A DNA stretch of 64,000 nucleotides from Tubiluchus corallicola (Eukaryota; Priapulida; Priapulimorpha; Priapulimorphida; Tubiluchidae): positions 1-64,000 of the forward strand of contig JAQGDQ010000012.1 in the NCBI GenBank assembly GCA_030141605.1, written 5' to 3'. The notes beneath the pieces are model-generated. The model was not told the origin of the DNA. It saw only the letters and a program-made list of their open reading frames with translations, and did not search any database. The position numbers were made by a program, and so were the translations under genes. This document shows, in pieces, positions 24,972 to 38,665 of the stretch. How positions within the stretch are numbered: the first letter of the stretch is position 1; each line of letters opens with the position of its first letter.

Positions 24972-27900
24972 ATGTATTCATGTTACATAAGTGGCTGGCC
25001 CTCATTTTAACTGTTCTTGTCATTAATGGTTATTTTCACAAGAGCTATCTTGACAGGTGTTTCATCAGGGTCTGATCTGTCACGATAAATGTGGAAGTTA
25101 AATCCCTGTAGCTTCTATTATTGATATTGTTTGATATTATTATTACATGTAATAGATTTAACCTGTTAACCTAAACTAATAAGACATTCCATGTATAAAT
25201 GTCAAATAAAAAAACAATGTATTGCAGTGTGCAATATTATGAAGTGTGCATAGTCCTGGGCTTTTGCATTCTACTTGGAAAAAAAGATGTTTTCTAAGCG
25301 CTTAATTTTGTTTATTTATTTCAGGTTCAGCATTCATTTGTTATGAATTTTCTTTATTTAGAAATATAACCCACCATCTTTATTTAGGGCTGTGCACTTA
25401 ACCACGACATGCAGGTTAAAATCTCAAAAATTCTGTAGGAAAAAATAATTGCGTACTACAGTATCATTGTGTGTGATGTTCCTTTTTGCTATGCGAATGA
25501 ATATCTTGATCAGTTATTTCCAAGGAGCCAAAGTAAGACAGATTGGCTATAATTTATTTTGTTGTTGTCATAAGATCTATTTTGTGGCTTATTTTCAAGA
25601 TAATACAACAGAATTACAGTTGGTTGCATAATTTTATTTATTTTAATTGTTGTTGCATAATTTCATTTTTGTTGAATCTCATCTTTGTCATAATATTTCT
25701 GTTAATGTAAAGGGGGTGGTATTTGTAATTGACCGAGATTATTCAAGGTCATTCAGTTGATGATATTATCACACTAGTGACTTTAGCCACAGTAGGTTTC
25801 TACCAAAAATTATTTAGTTATTTCCATCTTTTTGGTGTGCTTGTTATAATTAGTTTTATTATTTATGTGTGGTGATATTGATATGTAATATTCTAATCAG
25901 ATTTTTTTGGTTTACTGACCTGCATGTACACATATGCATTCCCAGCAGATTACGTTTATTATTTAATTTAGATTTTAATTTAGAGTTTGTAGCTTTGCTT
26001 TGCCACATGCTTTACACCTGTTAAATTGCAGTTAACCAATTTTTCTACTTATCAGTTAGAAATTGACTATGCACAAAGTTATAATTCCAGTAGCAATAAA
26101 ACAATTGTCAATTATGAAATGTAGAATACAGAAATTGCTGTAGTTATAATTAGCAGCCCTTCTGGTATTTTGCACAAATACGTGCATCTTCTTCTTTTTT
26201 GCATATGTGAATTTGTACTCGCAGTACGTTTAGGAATTTTTTCAGTACTAAATCATTGAAGGAAACAGAACTGACTGTGCCTTTTTTGTCTTTTTAGACT
26301 TTCAGTTCTTACAGGTGTTGTGCAGGTAATTTTGCTGATGTACATCATTATCGTTATTAAAGGAAATGATCTGTTGTTGCTCTTCAAAAGTTGGTTGTGG
26401 TTCTTACACGTGAACCAGAGCCAAGTACTTAAAATGCTCTCATATACACATATAATTTCGATACTGAACTTTCTCATTAAGCAAATTTATATGAAAGCAC
26501 AAAATAATGTAATATTATACTGTAAGTTTTTAGTATGCACGGTCATTTATTGTTATTAGGCTCTGATTCTTGTTTACTGCAGCTGTAATTTACTTATGCA
26601 TGTCTTCTGCTGAATGTTTGAACAGCCATACTAATTAGTAATATTCAGATTAAATAATTGCACTAATGTTTGCCATTATGGAAAGTGAAAATGTTTATAA
26701 TTTAATGCAGCTATTCGTTTCCACAATTTGCCCACGTGTGGCCAGATTAGATTAGGAGTTTAGGTACTAGTGCCACAGCACTACTGGTCATAGCTCTTTT
26801 TGTCATGGAATTTTTATTCTAAATTGTCAGGTTTAGGTATTAGGAAATTTTAGAATGTTGCTGGTGTATTGTAGATAATATGCATTACCAAAGATTTCTC
26901 TGTTGTATGTAGCGCATTACTGTACATAATGGTAAGATTGCATTGAATTATAGATTAGTTTGTATAATACTGGTGCATTTAGATGCTAAATAGTATAATT
27001 TGGTGATAGTATGTGATACAAGCAATGACAATAAATTATAGTCAGTAATTATTGCTGTATTAGAGTAGATTTGTCTAGTTAGTAAATATGTAGTCATTTA
27101 TTAATTGCATCAATCTCCCTGAATCTCACTCCATATAGGGGGCTTACACTTCAATGTGTCAATGTTTAAAGAACTATTGTAGAATCAAGATAAACAGTGT
27201 TATATGTGTTTGGTATGTAATAAATGTTACAGTTAGCCAAATAATTCTCATGCTTCCAAGTTTGTAGTTGTTGCTGATAGTGTGCATATCAAATTCATGC
27301 AGTTTTAGTACCAGGCAATCAGTCGCGGATGTTGGTCAACAAAGATTTTGGTGTTGGTTATAACATGTTCTAACACTTGGTTGCACACAAACTGCAGAAA
27401 GATTTAATATGCCTTAGAAGTGATGTTTACTACAAAAAAGCATCTGTGATATAAATCAAAATGTATGTTTTCCATTTCCAGCCAAAGGACATAACCGAGA
27501 AATCAAGGTTTACTGTAAAAAGTCGAACTCTGGTGCAGCTAATTATTAATGTTACAGCCGCAAAAACACATATAAACGAGATAAACATACCCTAATATTT
27601 ACTCCAGAAAACTGATGGTGATTAGTGTCCATTGTATGCATCAAAACTATTACTGTACTATTAAAAGTGAAAACACCTCATTCTGTAATAAATATAAAAT
27701 CGTGCTTTTTTAGCTTTGAAATTTCATCTATAAGGTTACCTATACTTTTATAGACACTTCACTTACTCATTCATGGTGCACACTCTTTAAAAATTTTACA
27801 CTTGCCCATGAGATAAATTACTGAGATTTTTATTTTAGTTTGTGCAACAAACATCAAGCGGTTGCTGATTCGAACCCAGTCACTTTGGTCTATAATGCCA

Positions 27901-28753
27901 GTGATGCGTTCCTTTCTGTGAATGAATGAAAGGAACTCAGCCTGTGGTACCGCGCACCTGAAATACCACCATAGAGTGTATGCTTGAATTAGTACTTTTG
28001 TTAGGTCACTTCACTTTGTGCATATGCAAGAACAAGTAAATAAGTAATAGTTTACCAATCCATGGTATAACTTTATGCAATATTTGTTATTATCACAATT
28101 TTTTACAACTCTATGATATATACTATGTAAAGCAGCATACAAAAATAGGAAAAATATTAAATTGTATTCATCACATTCACAAATAATGGAATTTGTATAG
28201 GCTTATGTCCAAAATATCTTATTAATAAGTGCAATTACTTGGTTTTGTACAACTTTTGTGGAAAGCAAGACTGACTTTTACGTAAATTCAATCAAAATAA
28301 ATTGAGTATCATAGAGAACTTGCATTATAGACATTCATCTAGAACAACTCGTTGTACTAACAAAATAAGACTAGATCCTACAGGCATGAAAAGGAGATTT
28401 CAGAAATATACTTCAGAAATTTTGTTCTCAAACTAATGACAAAGACTAATAATAAAAAGACTACATCATAATTATTACGATTTGATCAGTAGCATTTACA
28501 TGTATAAAAAGTTATAATGACTATTCATCGACGATAGTAACATTAAATAGTCTAAAAGTAACAGTTCTGAATTGTGATTATGTTAATTACAAATAAACAT
28601 TATAAAAATATAACAATCACCAATGATTCAACATTTAACAAATTTTGATTCAATCTTTGCACAAAGGCACTAAATCTTCATGCTAAAAACTAATCTATGG
28701 ACTACTATACAAAAAAAGAGATTCTTTACAGGCACTTTGTGGCATTCAAGTCC
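24539..28753. other. Synaptogyrin 3' side and intergenic DNA
   Basis: The synaptogyrin and G-alpha genes converge here. AATAAA words on the plus strand that could end the synaptogyrin transcript lie at about 25205, 26095, 27031 and 27221; the first is nearest. On the minus strand an AATAAA at about 27831 could serve G-alpha. No coding exon is recognised between 24539 and 28753. Confidence 0.35.
24821..24972. repeat. Two (TA)n tracts with TG tail
   Basis: Tracts of TA dinucleotides lie at 24821-24861 and 24930-24961. The second runs into TGTGTGTGTG. The open frame that crosses them (Ile-Tyr repeats) is an artefact. Confidence 0.95.
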
Positions 28754-31700
28754 CTACAGCAATGAAATTTTTTCCATGTTCTCTCGTATAATTGTTTCCA
28801 TGACTACCGTAAGTACAATCTGAATGTTTTTTGTATCTGTTGCCGTGGTGAAGTGTGAATAGACGATTTTAGATGGGTTATGATTAAGAAGCTGAAAGCG
28901 CTGGTTGACATATTGAGCTGCAGAATTCACATCTCGGTCTCCTCCTAGCAAAAGAGAAATACAGTAATCAAATGTCACAACAGATAATGCTGTCACAGCA
29001 TTAAAATATTGTCACTCAGTTAAAAATCGCTTTTGAGCCATAAGGTTAAGGTTTATGTAAGTGAATTGTAAAGTACTGAACTGCTTTTGGGCTTGTTGCA
29101 AAACAACACAGTAGAATAATTTAATTAAAACTGATTTTAAGAAATTATACATATTTTAAAAAATTAAAGGAAGACTGGACGATTGTTTAAACTCAATCTC
29201 ATCTTAATTTACTGTCCAAAATATACATTTTCTTGCCTATAAAAGTTAACAATTGTTCCTTTATATTTGAATAATTAGCTCAAAAAGTTAATTAACGGCA
29301 ACCGAACGCAGCTATTGCTTACGTCAGAAACTAACCACAGTTTGTGCAATGGCAGGCATCTTCCCTTGCGCGTCAAGCACATTTGCATAGGTGTTACAGT
29401 ACTGCTTAAGTGCATGATGTTATGAAAAATGGGCTTTACATCATATGACGTCATGAAACTAACATAGCAGTTCATGATCATGGTTATCACGGTACCGCCT
29501 TCCATTTGTCGGCCACGCGCACGTGACAAAAAGGCGCTACTGCCAATCTTAGTAGATTCACTAAGCTGCACGTAGCTTTGAAAGTTTAACGAAATTTGAG
29601 TATCCGAGGTAATTATTATTTAATCTACGCTTTGATTTAAAATAAGATACTGTAGTTTTCAATATTTTAGAGTATTCTTTATTCTGAACTCGTGTTTACA
29701 CAATCGTCCGGTTTTCCTTTAAGTAATGAAAACTACAGTTCCAGATAACAGCGTGGTTGCAGGTAAATTTATTTTTCCAAATCAGCAGTAGATAATAGCT
29801 CAACAGTTATTGCTGTTGTATTTTTGTTTTTTGTATTTCTGCACGTTTATGTATTTTTTAATATAGCTGTGTCTACTGTCCTTAGCGTCCTTTTGTTTAC
29901 TGTCCTTTGAGAAGGGTGGTTGACTCGATAACCTTTGGTTTTTCGCCACCCTTTCTCCTATGTTTGTTTGTATTTTTGTGTATTTTATTGTCAAATTATT
30001 GTATATGGAGGAAAATAAATTACTATTACTATTATTACTATTAGTTAACACAGTTGAGCCCAGACACCAGCATGCATGTGCGTAAATTTATTAGTCCAGC
30101 TCAACAATTAACATACACAGTGATACAGTTACTGCTACATTGTATTTTTTATCTATTTCTATATGTGGACTACTGTGATGAGGCATGGAAGCAATATATG
30201 TCAATGTCAAATATTCGCTTATTCAAATAATTATTTTGGTAATATTCCAATAATAAATTCGAAGTTCTCATCCCTAACTTGTACTCCCTTATGGCATGCA
30301 GATGATTCACATCCCTACAGGCAACAGGTCGTAGAAAAGGTCCACACTCACAATGAAACGGTCCATACCCACAATACAACAGCATTTCTCAAAATGCTGC
30401 TTAGATGTTTGACAAATTAAAGACAAAAAAGCACATGTTTAAGAGAGAAAGTTTTGTGCACTATGAAAATGACTACAACATTGAAATCACACTCCCCTTC
30501 CTACTCCTTTTCACATTCAGTGCACTTTAATTTGTCTACTGTTCTTAGCTGCTATTTTGTTGAGATTTTAAAATCACTGCAATTCTGTCAGATGCAAGTA
30601 TATTAAAATATCAAGCACACCTGAATAATCACAAAAGTAGTACCGCAAGTGCCTTCCAGAATAGAGAATCTTGTCTCGAAACAAATCCAACTTGTTCAAG
30701 AACAAAATCTGCAAATGCAGATACGGTACAAACATACGGTAAATACGGTACAAACATAAACTCAGCAAGAATGTAAACTAAAGCAACAAAGTGAGAGCCA
30801 ACAGGTATTAATTAAAGACAAAACAGTTAAAGCATGAGAGTTAACATTCATGGAACTGCAATATTGTACGGTGCCTAAACCACAATGCACATAAAATGGT
30901 ATCTACAAAACAGTTTGTTTTAGAATGAAGGGAATATCAGATTAAGTCAGGTCTGCATGTGCTTAGTGACCAAAGTTAAGCAACTCTGAGGTCGATCAGT
31001 AAATGGTTGGGTGGCTGTTACGTTAAATACTAGCTCAAGGTTTAATTCGCAATATGGTTCTAGTAATTCTAGCTATTTACTTTACTGAGAGAGGATGTAT
31101 TGAATCATAAACGTGGCTAATACATTTCTGCTGCTCAATGTCTCATCTTAAAGGATTATTTTTGATTAGGAGCCAGACTTCGGTCCAGCAACAACCATCC
31201 ACATTGAGTGCCTTTGCACGTGAGCTAAATGTCAGTTCTACATTTTCTAAAAAAATTGAAAAGCAGTCTTAAAAAAGAAACGAAAACTGTAAACGTTCAC
31301 AAGTAGAGTACAGACCACAGAGCAATAGAAGCAAATTGATGTTTTATTAGTTGACATGCCACAGCAATGGTTGCCATCATTGCTGATCTTTGTTGAGCAG
31401 CAGATAATATAATAGTTTTGATTAATATAGCTTACTAAAGTAAGTTTAGTCAAACGTAGTTCACATAACACTATGACTAAGTTATTTGCTGATTTTTGTC
31501 ATTGCTACATGTACAAAGAAACTTTAAGTAGACTCACAATATATCCATCAGAAAGTACCTGCATTGCAGCATGAGCTGCGAAGGAATAACGGTATACTGT
31601 GATATGCGATATATCATGCAGCTTTAACATATATGTACATGTATTACGTAAGGTATGCGATGCTAACAGCAGATGGTACACGGTCTCGCACACATTAGCC

Positions 31701-34700
31701 TACATATAATATCACTTATAATAATATTCAGACGTTTGGCGAACTTACCAAAGATGTTTGAACAAAAAACCGGTTATTGCAGATCTGTGAGAAAAGTGTC
31801 AAACTTTCTTCTAAGCGATTCTGAAAAAATTATTAAAACAAAATTAATAACGTTATATTTCGTATTTTAACTTCAAATTAAAATAAACTAACCTGAAATA
31901 AAGCATGTGTAAACTTTATCTCCAGAATTAAGAGCCAAAACAAGCATGTATTCTTGAAAACAAATTCATTATCTTGATTACACAAGGTTTTTTTACAATT
32001 TCATCAGTTTAATACAGATTACAGCCGCACTGCAAACCTACAGCACGATTACCTAACATAGCCAACAACAGTGAAACTATTGGTTACTGCCCTAGTTTAT
32101 AGCCTGTAGACAAACATGTCCTACATTATTGAACTGAAAAAAGCAAACTAGAATTGAAAGTGAGTTACAGCATCACTAATAATATGCTAGCAATTCAGTT
32201 TTTGCAAACTTGTAATAAAAAAGTTGCCACTTAATATAAAACTCCGGATACTAAAATCAACCACATTTTAGGACCATTTAGGCACAGACCAGAATTATCC
32301 AGATAGAAACCATTGTTAAGAACATTTGGTAAAAACTAGTTTGTTGTTTAATAACACTATATTTTCCAGTAATAGACGACAAAAGTAATAGCAAAATGAA
32401 AAAATGAAACGTATTTTTAGTAGTCTACACTGAAAGTTGAACTGTTAAAAGTTGAGTGTTTTGTCATAACTGCTTTGCATGTGCAGCTGCATTAGCTGCA
32501 GTTGAGTGATTTTGAATTGCTATTGTACGCTTGAGCATTTCCGTAGGCTACTATAGGTACGCATGTGAGGTGACTGCCCCATGTTTAATAATCTGTGTGA
32601 GCCTCGTAAGCAAAGCTTTCGTATGTAACATGTTAAATACATCAGACAAACGAACTCAAGAAAATTACAATAGTGCAAACTGATATACAGAGCTCTTCTA
32701 AATGTGAAAACAAATTTAAAAATTTTGATTAAATAAAATAAATCAAAATAAGTTCGACTAAATGAATGCCTGTAACAAAAGCTAGTATGTATACCTTGGT
32801 AGCAAACATGAATGACAAAACTAACTACGTGTAGTTATAAATGACAGCTAATACATGTTTTTGCAGAACACACCTTAAAAATAAAGGTGGTGCATATAGT
32901 TAACACCAGTGAATAGCTTGCGCATATGTGCGTGACATATGTTGATTAGGGTAAAATATTTACGTAGTGCCCTTTGCCAAATACACACATTTGCAACAGG
33001 CCACAGCATAATAAAGCAACCATTTATTAAGAACATTTTATTTCTGTCCCATGGCGTTTTATTAAGCGGTGACTAATCTATTACTGACTCATGACATAAA
33101 AAACTTACGACATTTGGATCTTCAAATAAAGTCATGTCATAACCACTAAGAGCAGCGACAAACATTATCGCTCGCATATCGTCAAAGCACTGTATCCACT
33201 TCCGCCTTTCTGACCGCTGTCCGCCAACATCAAATATTCTGAAGTAAAAACTCATTTTGAACTACTCTATTTAAATAAAAAATATAGAGATGAATTATTT
33301 TAAACTTGGTTTCATTACAGCACATAAAGTTGTTAACTACTACATACCTGAATTGTACATCGTTTATATGGAAGCGTGTCTCTATGACGCCATTGGTTCG
33401 TACTCTGGCACGTAGAACATCTGTAGGAGTTGGATGATAGTCAGCCCCAAACAGTCTGCCCATATTTTCGAAATAACTGGCAAAAAATCCACAAAAGTGG
33501 TGTATTAGAAAAGTTCCATCTAAGCAGTTTTCTCACTATTGCCAAACAAGCAAGTAACTATCAACAGCTATTTTTATGTTTGACGAGACAGGATGAGTTT
33601 GTGAATTCCAGAGTAAGATAGAAATGCTCCTGAAGGAAAAAAGCAAACTAGCAAATCCACTAAATCAGCGACAAGCAGAACATTATGCTCTTGATGTACA
33701 ATGATTTTTAGGATTATCTAAATAACTGGGCTATACGGTTGATATGACAAACAGCAGCAGCACACTGCTTACTTTGAAAACAAACTTGCATGTCCAAAGG
33801 CATTTACTTAACTGGCCTACATTCGTGTACATGTAAAATGACATCCTAAATACCACCTACTTAACACTAATTGTAAATCAGTTCTCTGCAAAGAAATCTA
33901 GTAAACCTTTGTGTGACTATTCATGATTATAAAGTGCAGTAGTCAATTAACAATCATTTGTATGTTGTTCAAAAAAGCTTGTGTTATTAATCCTAGTTTT
34001 ATAAAAAAATTTAATGTTTAAATACTGATTCTGATGAAAGCATTCCCATGAGTGAGGGCTGGGAAAGTAGGAGTTCCAGTGCATTGCTTCAACCAGGGCC
34101 TACAATGCTGTTAAGATGGCCCTGCTGTAATAGCAGTAATGCAGTGTACATAATACACTGCTGCTGCTGATTTTTATGACAGTAGACTGAACTATGGCAC
34201 TTATGGTTTTCCGTGCAAATAAGTCTTCAAAAATCTGTACATTCAGTTAAAACATATACTTCGATCAACAGAATAGTGTTAAAACATTTAAACAAAAAAG
34301 CAAGTCTGCCCACGATGATAAATTATTTAACATGAACTCTCCATAAAAATCCAAAGAAATGAGAAATGCTGCTAATGAAAACCTGTACTCACTAGATGGC
34401 ACTATCATTGAGTTCATACTCATAACCATGAGCAACAGCCATGCGTACTCCTGCATCTTGCCATAGGCTGCGTAATGCATGCTCCATAAATGGCAGTACG
34501 ACTATGTTGTCGTCAAAGCAACACTGACATGACAGTACAGCCTGAGCAAAAATCTGAAATAAACAAAAAGCAAAATAATATTTCTACTAACACAGATGTA
34601 GAAAATAGGAATTCTAGTTTTTAAGCAAGTGAGAAAGCATATTCCAGTAAATTAAAATTCTGCATACAAGTTTAAGAAAAGAACAATACAAAACGAATAC

Positions 34701-36706
34701 AAAAATACACTACTACAACATACATCAATTTTGATATTGCACATTTACCTTGGGATGATCTTAGTGACAAGAATTACAACAATAAATTTAAATCCCACAT
34801 TAAAAAGAAAAAAATGAGATGTTACACTTCACCATAAACTCTTAGTCTAAATTTGTTGACAGGGCATGCTGTTAGTAAAAGAGTATTTTTTGCTAGTACT
34901 ATTGCTTTTAGTGATATTTTATGCTTCTGGCAATTTATTTTTGCTGTGTATTCTTAGTTTTATTAACGATTCTGAATTCTGTCTTTTTGGTGTTCTTTTA
35001 TGATTTCTTAATTCTCTTTTTTATTTTTTCAAAATAATCCACAATGTGGACTAAAACAATGAATTTTTCACTGTGGGACTTTTTATTCATTTTGAATTTT
35101 GATATACTGTAATAATAAGCATTCCATTTTGCAAAATGTAACAACTCACAGGAAACCTTTCACATTTATAATATTGCCAAATGTCGTTGTATGTGTACAG
35201 TATTTTATGTTACATGACTTGCAAATAGATCTTATTGATTTTAATATTATGTCTGTGAAAATGTTTCATTTTGTGAAAAGGGAAGATAAATAAAGGTACT
35301 GTATTGTATTGTAGCTAATTACAAATACCACTGTTCAAGCGAGTAGGGCAGTAGGCTCATTCGGTACAATGTGATAAAATGCTATTCGTACTATTTCGTT
35401 ATTTTCCACACATCTTTGCACCTTCAAACTTGCTCAGATTACCTTGTTTTTAGGATTGTCCAAATTGATTCTCAGTAGTCCCATTCCTGTCAGTACATAT
35501 TTCATTGATGATAAGAGATTGTCCAAAACCGTTGGCTAAAAATTACAGACACAAACTTAGAACCTTTTTTTGGAAAATGTCAATAATTTAGGAAAGTTAC
35601 TGAATCACTAGTGAGCATGACTAAAACAGTAACTTTCACAGCATTTGCAAATATACTTAAACTGGGGCAATCTAAATTATACGTTGGCATTGAATAACAT
35701 TAGAATAATATAAATATAATACTGTGCAACACAAATATACATATAGACACATAACAAACAAAACAAAATAAATGACAAGGAGGGAAATGCCGTATGGTAC
35801 GTGGGAGAACAGCTCTACCTGATGCCTGCAGTTAAGTTAATACATTTATTAAAAATGAAATGTGCTTAAAAAATTAACTTCAGCAAACCCGCAAACTCAA
35901 CGAATTTCAAAGATTCAAAATAACTTTTTCACCTTAATAATTATTAATTATACTACAAAATAAATAAATTATTCAAAATGGAAATCTTGTCAATCCATAG
36001 CCTATAACCTTTTTTAAATATCTTCCATTTCCATACCTTATCTTTACTGCCACTATTTTGATTTTTATAACATTCTGTCTGGTATTGTAATCAATGGTAA
36101 ATTTCACACATTGTCTATTCATGTTGTCCCACATGATAGACATCCCAATTTTTTTTTGCCATCTTGGACTTTAAGAATCTAAACAAATTAATATTCGTCA
36201 ATATTTGGTGTGAAGAAATAACGGTAATAAGATGAAGCACTATGTTTCTGTAAACCTATGCAGCAATTGTTACAGAGATGCACTAAATCAATGCATACCT
36301 TAAAGCTGAGAAGCTCATTGTAGGTGAATCCATCATTATGAATGATTTTCATTTGTTTGACTAGTGTGCTCTTTCCACTTTCGCCAGCTCCTGCCATGAC
36401 AAGAATATTATCATTTTTAATAACAATTAATCAAAATGACAGCAAATATTTCAATTTCAACAATATAACCTATGACAACTACTTGTATCGATATTAATTT
36501 TCAAGGAACAATGACACAATGAGTCTAGAACAGATAGCTGGATGACAGGAATTGGAAATAACAATGTTCTCTATGGACTTACCTAACAAAAGTATTTTCA
36601 CAATATTTTGGTTGTGTTCAGCCCATGACATAAGGCTGGAATCAATACGGGCACTTTTTTCTCTTGCCTTTTTCTCTTCATCATCCAGTGAGAAGCATAA
36701 CCCCAT
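28754..36706 (-). CDS. Heterotrimeric G-protein alpha subunit, Gv-like; one exon not located
   Basis: Coding exons in transcript order: 36706-36583, 36390-36299, 35535-35443, 34553-34393, 33476-33348, 33238-33109, (missing, about 24 codons), 30708-30621, 28944-28754. Phases agree at every placed junction. The protein would be close to 360 residues. Seen: MGLC start (myristoyl Gly2, palmitoyl Cys4), P-loop GAGESGKS at 42-49, catalytic Arg181 and Thr184 in ARVRT (switch I), DVGGQ with Gln207 (switch II), NKLD guanine-specificity box and TTATDT near the end, C-terminus KISLL. Helical-domain phrases [12 protein letters not shown] and YEYELNDSA and the ISLL end are what I recall for the Gv class, not Gi, Gq, Gs or G12. 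The missing exon should encode the NRxxESLxLFxxxCNN stretch between 33108 and 30709. Cys at position -4 is absent, so ADP-ribosylation by pertussis toxin is not expected. Confidence 0.93.
29168..29718. mobile_element. 551-bp non-autonomous element flanked by TTAA
   Basis: The left end AGGAAGACTGGACGATTGTT and the right end on the other strand, AGGAAAACCGGACGATTGTG, are inverted repeats of at least 25 bp. Each end is bordered by TTAA (29164-29167 and 29719-29722), the target site of piggyBac-type transposons. The interior holds a GC-elevated part with a 98-codon minus-strand frame (29275-29571) that does not resemble a transposase. The element sits in the last intron of the G-alpha gene. Confidence 0.75.
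30955..31022 (+). repeat. 5S-rRNA-like segment (5S pseudogene or 5S-derived SINE head)
   Basis: The phrase GTTAAGCAACTCTGAGGTCG followed by ATCAGTAAATGGTTGGGTGGC parallels the 5S rRNA internal promoter (AGCTAAGC..., ...TTGGATGGGAGACC) in order and spacing. It is diverged and lacks the 5S ends. A SINE3-type element or a 5S pseudogene are both possible. It lies in the intron where the missing G-alpha exon is expected. Confidence 0.4.
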
Positions 36707-38665
36707 TGTTCCTCATAGTACATGGTACATAATCAAAACTGGACAACCTATTCCATAAACAAATTATCACGAATAAGTACAGCTCAGTCAGAAAAAAGTT
36801 TATCTCAATGGTGCATGAAAATTGTATGTAAATCAATCATATTTTATGTTCTAATAATCCCACATCTTTAAGATCACTTACAAGTCACTGTGGCAACATT
36901 ATCTAATGACAGCACATAGTAATGGCAGCAAAATTACCAAAAATAAAAATCTCATTTATGTCAATAAGAAAAGCTTTGCTAACAAATGAAATTTAGAAAC
37001 TTGTGTAGTGCAGCACAATAGAAAGTGTATGAAAGGAGCAGTAAACTGATAACTGCTTTGGCAGATTTTATACTGACAATAGTACAAGCATACACTCATA
37101 CCACACACGCACGCTCGCACGCACGCGCACACACACACACACACACCTCTGTTGTTAAATACACAACACTAAGATTCTATTGCAGTGTTTAATTTGCCTA
37201 TAGATTTAGATGTCACACATGCGAAGAGATTGTTAGCCAACATATCGAACAATACTTCAAGTGTCGCTCAATGGTTGTACATGCCACACAATCAAATGCA
37301 GGATTTGCATTGTACAATATGGCGCCTATTGTTTGTCATAGAGTAGACTAGGGAATTTATATTAGGACAGGGTGCACATTCTTTGCTTCATAATTTGATC
37401 GAGTCTAGTAATCTCTTTCTCTGCACATGTGTGACATTTTTCTATGAATTTGCCGGAAACAACTTCTAGAGTCTTTCCATTCTACCAGAATATGCTGTGA
37501 ACTTCATTTATTTTCAGAAGAGAATTTAATACGGCAGTGGTGGCAGACGTGCAATTCCAACTTGGAACTTGTTTTGTTAAATGAATGAATAAATATCTCT
37601 AGTGTTAAAAAAATGCATATAGGTAGCATGTTTTCATAAGAAAACACTTTTGCAATAATATATAAGTGAAGTAAATTACTTTTCCAGATCAATAATATGT
37701 AATTGTAACTAGTTATGTTAACCAAGGAACAACAGATTTATTGATTTATCCTCACAATTCTTTAAAAAAATCACCCAGTCAAAGAAACTGCAAATTTAAG
37801 CTGTAACTGGCAAAGTAAATGCTGCTTTAGCTGCTTTATGTTTGAAACTGGCAAATTTGTTAAGAAGTACTTTAGCCAATATCAAGCTCTTTCACACACA
37901 AAGCCACAAATCTTATTGAAATGCAACACATTTTTAGTTTTCTTGTACTTATATTGGCTAACAAAGGGGTTTAAAACTCCCTCACTAGGGATAAAATATT
38001 CAACTATACTACAATTTAACAAAATTGAATTATCTTAAAATATACGTCAATATATAAAAGGTACCAGAAAACACAAACCGTAATTTTTTCTCACTGAGAT
38101 GAAGGCAGTGATGCCTGCACATTCAAGATGGATGGTACTAATAAGACACTTACTAGATAGTTTAAGTAACTGTGTCTACTAATTCCCACTTGAATACAGA
38201 TGTGATTATTTCATAACTGATGTTTCAACATTATACCAATAGGTCATAATCATGGATTTTATGAGAGGAGAATGGATTTTTCACCTAGAACAGTGAAAAT
38301 TCATTTACAACATGGAACAGAATATGAAAAACCAAAAATAGTTGAATTTTGTAAAAGTTATGAAATTGTGAATGAAATAAATATTATATAAATGCTCACC
38401 ATAGTAGTGCAAGTTACATGCCAAAGTATTGCATTGTCTGAAGTTGCCTACCTGTGGCCACAGTTCACCCCAAGTGTTCATGTTTGTGCACTTCCATGTG
38501 GCATGAGATTTTTTAATCTACTTCAGACCAACAGTCACATTGGATATTAACAATATACCATAGAGAAGTGCAAACCCGCTGGCAGCTGATCTCTCACTCT
38601 CATAATGCAACACTCTGCCATATGTCACGACTGTACAAAATTTTGTCACGGATTTCATCTTAGTA
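36707..38665. other. Upstream region of G-alpha; no other gene seen
   Basis: The transcript start for the minus-strand G-alpha gene should lie in this stretch. A CpG-containing patch TATGGCGCC at about 37319 is the only notable GC feature. Further right, short frames only. The CA microsatellite is listed separately. Confidence 0.35.
37101..37147 (+). repeat. (CA)n/(CG-CA) microsatellite
   Basis: CACACACGCACGCTCGCACG continues into a pure (CA)n run ending in CACACACC at 37147. Confidence 0.95.

Noticed and set aside
27860-27960. tRNA-like box B (GGGTTCGAATC, minus strand)
   Set aside because: No convincing box A at the right distance and no cloverleaf; at most an old tRNA-derived SINE fragment.
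29275-29571. 98-codon minus-strand frame in the last G-alpha intron
   Set aside because: It falls inside the TTAA-flanked element and shows no transposase or host-gene similarity.
30170-30385. Cys-containing minus-strand frame in a G-alpha intron
   Set aside because: It lacks regular cysteine spacing and splice-site support.
31860-32010. Possible missing G-alpha exon ([14 protein letters not shown] on the minus strand)
   Set aside because: An in-frame TGA lies just upstream, there is no acceptor, and the phase does not match the neighbouring exons.
32280-32345. Possible missing G-alpha exon ([12 protein letters not shown] on the minus strand)
   Set aside because: Only part of the expected block is present. 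An in-frame TAG lies upstream and no fitting acceptor or donor exists.
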